The notes under the pieces: generated by a model
Told to the model about the DNA's origin: nothing
The model's database searches: none
What the model saw: only the letters and a program-made list of their open reading frames with translations
Translations under genes and position numbers: made by a program
Source: Hydractinia symbiolongicarpus
Taxonomy: Eukaryota > Cnidaria > Hydrozoa > Anthoathecata > Hydractiniidae
Direction of reading: 5' to 3'
Length of the DNA: 64,000 nucleotides
Assembly: GCF_029227915.1 (NCBI RefSeq)
Contig: NC_079883.1
Coordinates: forward strand, 2,478,001 to 2,542,000
Shown here: positions 24,401 through 36,400 of the stretch, in pieces
Layout of the letters: every line of letters begins with the position of its first letter
Position numbering within the stretch: the stretch's first letter is position 1

Positions 24401-27400
24401 ATACTAAAATGGGGTTTAAGGCCCAAATCTTTCCAATAACAAATGCTCATTTTTTTAAAGAATTGACATTACTCATACAAAGAAGGGTGCAAATATCCGA
24501 TGGAATCTGACTTGTACACCCAAGAAAGTTTGGGATTTGATACAGTCGCTACAGTTGCAAAGGATTGCATTTGCTTGTCTTTCAGCATGCAGCAACCCTA
24601 CTCTAGTTAGCAAAGTTAATTTGAATCAAAATGTTACCTGTCATTTCCTTGTACAAGTAATCATGTGGATTCCACAGTGGAAAGATATGAGGTAGATAGA
24701 ATCTTTTAAAGTGAGAAAATACATGGTAGAAACCACTTTCTCTCATGTGTCTGTCATGCCACTGAATATCAAGCATCTAGAAGAAACAAAGAGAAACAAA
24801 TTACAATTTTATTTAACTCAGAAATAAATTAACAGTAAAAAAACCTGCATAATAAATTGCTTTAATGTGCAAGATTAATTTGTAAGATAAATAATAATTA
24901 TAAAACGCAATTACAAAATAATGCTTACCCGGCGTGTCATATAATCTAAGATTTTGTCTAAGAATTTCTTCGTCAGTTCATCAGGCAAAAGTATTTTATC
25001 TCCCTGAAGAGGAGGGCAGATGGCCATGCAACCTTCTGCTACACACCATTCTAGAAGTAAATAAACTAAATGCTTTATTGTGCAGACAACATATAAATTG
25101 CCCTAAATATGATAAAAAACACAATTAAAATGCCAGCTGTTTATTACGCCAAGAAAAGTATCTTTTCTGGTTTAACACATTCCCTACAGTCAAACAGGAC
25201 CTGAGCATCTTGCTTTTGTGTTGTCTTTTCTCACAAAAAATAAACTAATTTTAAATATCACCTTCAAATTCTACACTAGTCGCTATTACGATATAGAAAA
25301 CTCAAACAAAACTGTTTTAATAAGCACAACGAACTATCTAAACTTAACGCAAAAGGTCAATTTCAATGTCAGAGCCAACACCCAAAAGAGTATTTTGTTC
25401 TTTCAAGGGGGTTTAACCCACATTATATTTTTTATAAGAAGAAATTATACAAGAACATTAAGCTTTCTGTAGAGTTGGAGTTAAGTTAAATTTAGGACAG
25501 GTAACAAAAGTTTTAGGATTAAAAGGCCTAATGAAACAAATCAGTAACTACATACCTGCCTCACTTTCTAAACTCACATTAAATAAACCAGGATTGTACC
25601 CCTGTCCATTGATACATGATATCAGATAGTCCAACACTTTTGGTGAACGATATGTTGAGGGTATATCTATCTTTGAAATTGGGCTTGGAAAAGTAGGTAT
25701 TATACTTCCATATACAGCCAGATTTAATTCATCAACATTGCTTTGTAATATTTGAAGCCACAGCATGAAAAGTCGAATCCCTTGTTCACGTATCTAGTGT
25801 TCCGAAAAAGGAAGGTAAACATAGGCCTATTGTTATTGCTTTTTTATACATCTTTTGAATATAAATAAGAAACAACAAATTGTAACTCACTGTTAGGACA
25901 TTTCCATGATGTAGAAGCTTTCGCAATATTAAGCCTAAAGGAAAAACAAACTCTTACAATAGGCATACCCGACAGCCTTTCTAATTTACATTGGCACTTT
26001 ATAATTGCCAACTAAGAAAGCAATTTAAACAATTTTTTACCACGTAAAGGTTCCTTTTAAAAAACAAGTTTGTACAAAAAAACTTTAATTGATTGATGGA
26101 GTCCTAATACTTATGTAATTGAGTTGCAGACAAAGGCAGATTGTATAACGCGCTGTGCGTCTCTGTCTGTGATATAACGCGCTACGTTTGTAATTGACAT
26201 TAGTTGTTATGTTCAGTTTTCTTGAAAAATATAAATTCAAGGACCCAGGAGTTTCCAGAACATTTTTCATATTTTTCAAAAAACAAAAATGTTGACATTT
26301 TACGACAATTTCAGGATGAAAAGGCCAGCCATGGTGCATTTCTAGGAATTCCAGTTAGTGAAAAAAAAGCTACTGATTAATTGGAAATCAAAACTTGAAA
26401 AACTGTTGTTCAATCAAAGCTGAGGAAAAATCACTGGGTCTTTTTGCAATCAAACAAGGAACAAAATCCAGCATTAATACTTTAAGGTTAATATATTTAA
26501 TTGAAGTTTGTTTAACATGGAATTAATTTTAAAAAATAAATAGAAATATCTACAAATAAAAATAAAAATTCAATTTAACATAGCAAAAGAAATTTAAAAA
26601 AAACTAAACTATCTCTTACTTTCTATTTAAAAACTCGTTGAATAGTGGAAAGGGATTCCCACAACAACTAAAATGTTCAGCTTGTCAGAAACACCGTATA
26701 ATAAAATGTTTTTGCACATGAAGTTTTCTTCAGGGCTCACACATCTGAAGTGGTAGCTTAAATCAGATTTTTTAGGATTTTCTTTTACGGTGACAAAAAA
26801 ATATTTGCCAGTTTAATTTCCTATTCATAAAATAGACTTTAAGCTGGAATCCAAAAATAAATTAGCCTGAGAAAAGAAGTACTGATAAATATATTTTGAT
26901 TGGTTCAGAACAAATATTATGCAAAAACAATGTTGCAGCAGGTGACACAGTGTATTCCAGGACCTTAATCTCAACAAAATTTGAACGCCATAAAGTTAAT
27001 TTTCTAAAATATTTTAGAACAAAACAACAATTTGGACTCGACAGAAAAAAGGAATTTATGAATGGCAACAATACTTACAAATGAGAATAAACAAATTTCA
27101 CAGACAATTAACTATAAAGAATCTAACTGTCAACAGCAAAAAAAAAAACTCTAGCCAACAGATTTAACTTTCAACTATTTTTTAATTCAAAGATATTTTA
27201 TTTCATCTTATTCGATATTTCTACATTATCGATATCGTAAAAAAAGATTATAATAAATTTTATATTATTCGCTCCCAGTCTTTTGGGTAATTCGTCGCAA
27301 CTTTGCATGCATTTTGTCAATCTATATTTAAGATTGAGGGTATGCCTTTTGGCCTTTTAAAAGGCACCTCTGCATACCACATTGTTTTTTGTGCGGGAGA

Positions 27401-30400
27401 ATTAAAGTTCATTTGCTGGATCTCAACAAAATTACTTTTCTAGGATTTTCCAGAAACGTCCAGGACTGTGGTTATAAATGTTCGAGGTAGCTGTTTTAAT
27501 TGTTATTGTTTTTATAAAGCCAGTGCAATGAAATGCAATAAATAAATTAAGATTAGTTAAGCCACTGAATTGCACTTTAAGTTTAAGGCCTAATAATTTG
27601 AAAATAATTATAATGCTAACTCCCGTCTAGGGTCAAAATTGGGCCAATTTCTTAAACTCACCCATTACAGAATTGACATGTTGACAATTAGCACGGCATT
27701 AAAAATGATTAATGTTTTGATTCCTATGGATACTGCTAGTGTATCTTGAGCCTAAGGCATTTTTAAAAAAAATTGTATTTTGTAGCAATTTCTCGGCAAA
27801 ATAGTGACAGTTCTTCAGTCACAATTTATGGCTCTAAGCAATGTTGATCTGTGGTGCAAGTTTGATTCGTTTCAATAAAAATAAAACTACCATAGCAATG
27901 CACCAAATTCAAGGGTAAAAATCAGGGTAAGAATCGAGCTACGTACCTATGCTGTTAAAGTGCCATCTAGCATGTATTTTATCAGGTATGTAAATCAAAA
28001 TTTTCTAAACAATATAGAAAGGAGTTTTATACAATGTAGCATTCATGTTTACACTTATTTGAAATAGACAATCGCGCTTATAAGTAAGGTAAAATAGAAT
28101 TTTTGTTTGCTTTTTACACTGCTTCTCCGACTGAAACAAGAAAATCCTTTTTAACACTTGTCCGTAAATTGGGATATCTTAAGGTACCCCTCCAAACAGC
28201 TGCATTATTTACTCAGTGCTTTATATACGCAATTTGTTTTTCACCAATTGTTAAAAATATGGACTTTAAGACGTATAACAACTATTTGACTTATTTTTGT
28301 TAACCCAGCAGAAATACCTTTTTATAGCTCATGATTTGTCAGACATTTAAAGAAAACTAAAATGTTGTTGAAAGTCTGAGCTTGCACAGTGCAGTACTAC
28401 AAAGACCATTGTAGAATTCTTTGTTATGGGGCATCTTTTTTGTTATTAACTGTTCTCTTTAATAATTACAGCATTTCTTTTTGCATAATTTTACAACGCA
28501 TAGCAATGTAACTATATTTGGCAAAATTAATTATTTACACCGTTTTAGTTTAAAGAGGGATTGTTGAAGCTAAACCTTTACCATTCTTTGTGAAGCTCGA
28601 ATGCAAAGCAAATTAGTACTACGTTTACACTGATGCTACTTTTCTGTTTTCAACCAAGAATTCCGTTTTCATACAAAAACGAAAATATTAGAGATCAAAG
28701 ATTACTGACTCATAGATTTGCGTTTTTGTATTTTCATGCGTTTACATTGGAAATGTAAAATCATACTCAAACTATAATGTCTTTCTATACCTTCCTTCAT
28801 CAGTGATGTAATATAAAAATGCAGCAACTTGTGTTTCTACTGAAATTGGAGTCAAAGCATGTTACAAAGTTCCATGAAGCTAGTTTGTGACATTCTTAAG
28901 TTTTCTTTTCAATCAAAAGCTGGAACAGTACTGTTTATGAAGTTTTCCCAACAAGTTGATGTTCGCCCTGTTTTTACCCAGCATCTTCTTGATTGCCTAT
29001 TTTTAACCATTGACTTTACTTGTTTATTCTCCATCAAAGTCAACAATAGTTTATTGGTTTTCATTTGTAGTTGTCTATTCCTTATAATCAGACACATTTA
29101 CATCAAGTTCAACTGAGCAGACGTACAAGCAAAGACAAAAATGTAAGAAAAATATTGTAATAACTTTCTAAACGAATCCATGCTCTTCCTAAGATTTTTT
29201 TACTGATAAAATATCATTTTTTGCTTATAAACACTATTCATAAATCCCGTTTTCATGTGTTTACGCAATGCAAAAATATTTGAAAAAGAAAAACTAAACG
29301 AAAACATAAAAAACTTTTTCAGATTAGCAGTCTTTTTCAGGAATACTTGAGTAGGTGTGCGATGAATCAAGTAACGCGTACAATATAAAACGCCCGTACA
29401 AAGGATGTTATGCATGCGTTACATGCTCCAAGGTTAACCTTTGTTGCGCATTGATCTTGCGGTAGAAAAGTGGCGTACGTTTTATGAATCGTAAAACCAA
29501 ACACGATAATCAAACGTCTACGTATAGCAACTCTCTCAATCTTAACCGCTTTTTCTATGTCTGAAATAGTATGCATGACTATACTATCATTTTCATAATT
29601 TTATTGTTTATTTTTCGGGTCATCACAAGCAAATAGGCAAAAATATGGCTCGCTTGGGTTTTGTTTTTAAAATTGTTTGAATAAAAATAACACTTGCGGC
29701 ATAAAGAAAAACTCAATTAAATTCCGACCTGCTATGGTTTTCAATTGTTTTGTCAAATGAAGAAATTATCGACAATTTATCAACAAGTTGTGTAAGACCT
29801 GGTTACCAACCACGAAGGGGCCAGACAAAAGAAATTTGTGTCTATGTAGTTCTTTTAACTAAGCCAGGACTCGGTGATTTAGCTAGGATAGTCAGGTTGG
29901 CTATGAATAGGCTAGCTTGTGGATTAAAAGGACTAGGACTATTAAAAAATTCTGAGATTTAAAAGTCTCCGACTAAGACGGAAATCTATCGGACGTTTTC
30001 TCTGACCAAACTGGAAATGTGGTGGACATTTTGTCAGACGAGTCTCCAAAAATTATTTCAAGGGCTGTCACCGCACGCTACAAAATGGATTTTATACGTT
30101 GATTTATAAAACTCAATATTTATTTTTCAGGCATGCGATTAATCACACGCCTGAAACGATTAAGGCTTTTCGAAAAACGTGTGTAAACGTAATCCGTAAA
30201 AGTTTCTATTTTTATTAACATGGCTCATGAAAACAGATAAATTAGCATGAGTGTAAACGTAGTAAAATATTTTTAAACTATATACCTCTGCGCACTTCTT
30301 CATGGGTGAGTATAAACTCCATTGCAGTTTATATGTTGTTTTGTTGGTTGGCATTTAAAACAAAAACAGTGAATCAAAGGTGCAAACAAACCAGAAGAAT

Positions 30401-33400
30401 AAATTATGTTTAGATACTTCTACTGATGGTAATATGGGAAAAAGGAAAGTTTAAAAAGTAATTTTTTTTCAAATATTTATTTATCCACAACATGCCACAT
30501 TTAATTTTTAAAGAACTTTTAAATATGTGACCTAACAAATTATTTTTTCTATTTTTATGGTAACATCAATAGGCACAACATTTTCTTGTACAGTGTAGTA
30601 TTTCTAGCCAACCTAGAGATCTAAATTTCAAAATTTACTTCCATATTATGATCCTGCTATGTCAAAAAATTACATGATAAATTAGTGTCAAAAGGGTAGT
30701 TGCTGAATAACCTAAAATAGTTCCTGTTATATGAGTTGATTTAAATAGGATAGGTTAATTTAATAACATAAATACTACTCACTTCAAGTAAAACGAGTAA
30801 TTCTTCCAATTCATCTTTTAATTTTGTGCCTGAAAATGAATTTAAGCAAACATGTTTAATCAGTGTTAAAGATTGTTAAAAAATTACAGCTAAAACGTTT
30901 TTGATATTCTTGATAACCGACTTAGAGCCTTAACTGCTCTTCACCTCTAATCCAGATAGCATTTTGTCTAGTCCCATGCAATGTCGTAATACATTACTAA
31001 GGCAATAGGCTGGCTAAAGTTTAATGAAAAGATTTTGGATTTGTAAGTTGTCTTTTTAGAAGTTTTTTTTTAAAAGGCACCTAAAACCTAAAGAAGACTA
31101 GATTTTAAGATTCAATAATCACAGCAAAATCCTCATTACCAACCTACCTTTAGATTTAGCAGACAATTCCAAGTTAGTAAACTCCTCATAAAAAACGAAG
31201 AAAATTTCAGACGGGTACTCTGAAAAAAATGCTTTAAGTTCGTGTTCCACCAGCAGTTCTATAAAAAGAATGAGAAAAAAAAAGTTGCAAATTTTGAATT
31301 TAAATGTTCTTGACGTTTTGTTTTTTACTTTAATTTTTAGGTACTTTAATTTTATTTTAAAACAAGACTTTTTTGTAGTTTACATTGCCACAATTTAAGG
31401 ATGTCGGTTCAGGTTTCAAATAACAAAAAAGTAACACTTCGAAAAAAAATGTAATCAACTATATCTGATCCTTTCCTCTCTCAGTCAAAATCAGACTTGA
31501 AAACGGTGTCTGCGACATAAGGTTCTTTTCTTACAGCCATTAAAAATAAAATTTCTGATTATTTTAATCAATATTTTTAACTTTTATCAACCATGAATCT
31601 AAAGGATGGATACTCTATGACACAAAGTTTTATCGCATCAGCATTTCTACCCTTCGAACCAGGTACCAGCGAGATCCTTCGTCCAGTTTTAAGGGAACAC
31701 AAGATCAAATGTATTCTTAACTCTAAAGACACCCTAAGAACCACTTTGTCTAAACCAAAAGACAAAATAACCTGGAAGAACAAAGCAATGTTGTTTACGA
31801 GATCCCGTGCAAAGATTGTGATGTAGTGTATATAGGTGAAACAAAAAGAAAGTTTAAGCAATGAGTACAAGAACATATGTGCGCAGTGAGAAACGGAGAT
31901 GCAAAGAAAAACGAAATTACGGACCATAGCTGGAGCAGAAGTAATCAGTTTAATTGGGTTGAGAAGAAAATCATTGACAGAAGATCCAGAACAACGGCCA
32001 GGAAGATTAAAGAAACCATCAACAGTGTAGAACGTAACAAACACATAAACAGCATCTCGTATCAACTTCCTGAGATTTGGTTACCAGCCCAACAGAAGAA
32101 GTAGTTACCTACATCTAGGTTCGAAAATGTTAATTACTGTAATTAACTGTAGTTATCAGCTTGTTTCTGATTGGTTGATTTTTATGAATTTCGATCCTCT
32201 GCAATTATATAAATACATGCTCAACATCATTTTACTTTGCCCGATGATGGGAGAAGGATCTCCCGAAACATCGCCTACTAAACCATCATGTTCAGGAAAT
32301 GATAAACTTTCCACAGTAACAAAGGTAGACATTGAATAGGTTATTAATTTTTATTTTATCTTATGTACAGGGCTCAAATAAGCAGGTTGCAATTCGCAAA
32401 TTTGCAAATCGGAATGCTGTCTTTGAGAATTACTCTTTCTAAAAAATGTTAAATCTGCCACAGTCACTTTTTCATCGTTTGTTTCACCTACTTCTATATA
32501 GTTGCTGCAACAAAATAACCATTATCAAGGAATCAATAGCAAGTGGCTTAAAATATTTCCACACCACATCGACAGTCAGCAAATGTTTGCAAACTGAGTT
32601 CATATTTCAATTCAAGCCATAATTTAGGATATCATATGGATAAAATTGTATTAGGATTGTCATTGGTCTATTGTGTTACAGGAAAACAAAAATGAAGTTT
32701 TTAATGAATGTTCTTGTTTGAATTTTGTAATGCTAATGTTATCCATTGTGATGCTTATGTATAACTATTATGCCATAAGTTTAAAATGGATTTGCTAATA
32801 AATAAACAATAATTTATGTTGATAATTTACACAAGTATGTTTGCCTGGCAAGCAAGAGGTCATGGGTTTAAGTCCCACTCAATTCATCATCTTTGCTAAT
32901 GTTATCTATACCAAAAAATCTTACATATCTACTGATGTATAAGTCCCGGTTTTTTTATACAAGATTTTTATCCATTAAATTTATGTGATGAAATTTGCAT
33001 TTACGTCACTTAGGAGATGCGCGAAATAGTAAGAATATGGAATTCTATGTCTTATGATAATAGTAAGAAATACACCTAATTAATTTTTGATTATAGCTAG
33101 TGGTTTTTTAAGTCTATCTAACTTTAAAAATGCTTGTGTCTCAAAAGTTTATGTCGTAAATATTCATAACTATTAAATAGGTGTCAAGGTCAATAAAACC
33201 TGCATATAATCACAGCTCACACAGCATGTATATATACTATTTTGGTTTGTTCAAATATTATTAAAAACAACAGCTTTAGATGCATCACCTACACCAATGT
33301 TCTATACACATTTTTAATAATTGGATAGTTTATATGAGTCTGCATCTTGTTGCCTTTACATTTTCTTCAAAACATAGAAATCACCAAAATTTTACATATT

Positions 33401-36400
33401 TGCTTATGACACACAAGCATTATATGAATCAGCTTTCGGCAGTGGGCCCAATTTTCTTTTTTTTTATTTTGTTCTGTAATCTCAGTATTTACAAAGATGG
33501 CACCCAGTAAGTGGTGCACTAGCAAAATTCATCAGGTTTCGAATAAAAGTTTGTGAATTCTGTTACCATGTACGCGCTATAAAACGTTTTTCCTACAAGT
33601 TGAAAGCTTTTTATCTTTGTTTATCGTAGTTATTTATGACCTTCGCGAGAGCTATGTTGCAAGTGATTAAACAAAAGCTTCACAATAAAAGATACAGTGA
33701 TTATTTTTCATTTAAATGGAGCTAAACTGCAAGTTTTGCTCATGTTAATTATGGTGACAGAAGTAAAATTCTTCAGTATATACTTCATCATCATCATCAT
33801 CATCATTCTTGGCTTAACGTCCGTTTTCCATGCTAGCATGGGTTGGACGGGGTATATTAATGACCCTCTTCCAATCTGATCTAGACTGTGTTAGATCTAA
33901 ACTCAACTTCCTCTCTATTAAGTCTGTCCTTATAACCTCCTGCCAAGTCTTTCTCGGTCTGCCTATTGGCTTTGCCCCAGGAACTATCAAGTCTTGACAC
34001 TTTCTTACCCAATTATCCCCCTCCATTCTTTCCAAGTGCCCCAGCCAATTCAATCTTCTTATCTGGATAACATCTTTAATTCTACAGATACTTAGCCTGC
34101 TTCTTAGCTCATCTGAACTCTTTCTGTCTCTCAGACTGGCATTACACATCCACCTAACCATTCTCATATCATTCCTTTCTAAACGGTCAAGATCTTCCTG
34201 CTTCACTGCCCATGTCTCACTTCCGTACAACATAACACTTCTTACATAGGCCTCATACAACCTACAGTACTGTGAAAAGGTTTGTTAACATCGTGGTTCG
34301 TGTTTATTTCATGTTACGCACGAACCACGATAGCCCACGATACGTATTTTTTTTAAAAATCGTGGACCTCACGATCATGTTTCGTGGACTACACGAACGA
34401 AAATTAAATATTACATCGTGCTTCCACGATAGATAACTTCTATTGTAAAACAACAAAGACCGTATTAGTTTATCAATTAAATTAAAAACCGACGGCAAAA
34501 AAATAAATTAACATTTTTTTGTTTTAATTCGTTGTTATAAGGCTAGCTATATAAAAGATTTTATTCCTTCGTGAATCAAGCGCCGTCCATAGGGTATTAA
34601 ATAAAACTGTAAAATTTTAAATAATTCTTTCACAAATTTATTTCTATTTTTTTTTTAAAAACGCATCTCTGTTCTAAATAAATGTTATAAAGGTTGTTTC
34701 ATTTTAGTGTTACTCATCGTCACAAGCATGGTATATACAATCAAGCGACTTTATTTCATGAATTTAAATTTTAAGGTCAAATGAAAAAAAATTTATACGA
34801 CTATACGTTCTTATAACAATACGGAAGTTTTTACGCAGAATATCCACTTCTTTTCCCATGGTTGCGCTTCAAAAAATATGAAAGTCAAGATACTTGTTCT
34901 TACGGTTTTTAAACATATATACCTTACTGTCGCTAACGCTTTATTACTTGGTGAAACAGGTCTAATATTATCTGGCGATTTCTGGTTATTATACATTTTT
35001 TTTAAAAGAGCGAGGTTAGTATTTTTTTTACACTTTCTTTTTCCACGCCAGGGCTTCAACCCTGGGGGCGAGTTGATTTTTTGAAAGTTTTTTATAAGAG
35101 TTTTTTCGTAACCCTTTCTCAGCCTTAAATTTCCTTATTTGTTTTCTTCCAAAATATTAAAATTTTTAAATAGATTGTTAAAATTATACTATTAAAAATC
35201 TGTTCGTAAAAAGTAAAATAATAGATTCAGAAATAAAGTCGCATTGAACTGCTGATCACGTTCTTATGAACTATTTTTTTATAACAACAAAATACCTGCA
35301 TCAGGTTTTACGGGCTTCTGTTATTAAATAATTAATTATTAATGATGTGAAGTTTCGAAGCATTTTCTGTACAAATAAAATAGACAAAAATGACCTTTTG
35401 ATCATTAAAAAAATGTTTGAAAATAATATTTCTTTCATGAATTTTAGACTCATATTGCGCGGGATTTTAGGCTGAGCATGTTCTTATAAACTAATTTTTA
35501 TTAAGAAATAATGTGTCTAATTTTACGTTCATAAAAAGTTCACGTAGCTTCTGTTATTGAATAATTAATTATTAATTATGTGAAGTTTTAAAGCATTTTC
35601 TGCACCAATAAAATTACAAGTTGCTTTTTTACCATTGCATTTTTTTTTCAGTCCCTTCGCCGTCTTTTCATTTTTCGAAGATTCATCCTTTTGTCTTGAT
35701 GGGTCTTTTACGCGTTTATTTATTATTTATGTAAAAAATGAGAAAACGTTAAACTTCTCCATATGCAAATATTTCGTACTAAGGGTAATAAAACGCTAAA
35801 AAATATTTAAAGCTCACCAACTGAAGTTAGTTCATCGTTGTTTTCATAGCATTTGTCAATAAAATTATGATGATCTAATGTAAGTTTTCTTTTTCGACCA
35901 CTCTTTCGTTTTGGCGCTAGCGATTTCGTTTCATTAAATCTTCGAACAATTTTTGATATTGTTTGCCGTGAAATCTTTTTGCCATCTTCCTCTTCAATAA
36001 TTTTGCTAATCTGCGTATAGGTCATTCTTTTTTGTTTAAGATTTATTATTCGCTGTCTGAAATATTTTGGAAGCACCATGTCTTGATTTGTAAATTGTAT
36101 AAATGGTTTCGGCAAACAGAGCATCCATATTTAACTTTTTTTTTCAAAGAGAAACTAATTGCTCAGCTGACTTTTAAAGACGCCGACAAAATTAGAGAAA
36201 GATACATCGGCAAAATAGATAAGACATAAAAGAAAGAAAAACTCGATGACCAAATACGCTTTTAAAATCTACTTTAATTTAATGACTGTTAAATATTTTG
36301 CATATATTTTCGGTTCAACGTTTTCTTGAACAGAGTTCTTTTGGCAAAAAAATATCGGCAAAACAATGAGATGTGTTTGAGACGGGCGTTATTAAAGTTT

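Noticed and set aside
30286-30326. Minus-strand segment reading [13 protein letters not shown], which looked like the RalGAP-alpha exon after exon 3
   Set aside because: There is no proper acceptor, and the true collinear exons [16 protein letters not shown] (27,947-28,004) and [14 protein letters not shown] (25,891-25,934) fit family, phase and splice sites. The resemblance is chance.
30695-30713. VIQQLP after a good TTTTAG acceptor on the minus strand
   Set aside because: It runs into a stop after seven codons and has no donor; exon 4 at 27,947-28,004 accounts for this part of the protein.
31577-32065. 162-residue minus-strand open frame
   Set aside because: It is antisense to the Penelope-like relic, whose plus-strand GIY-YIG motifs are clear.
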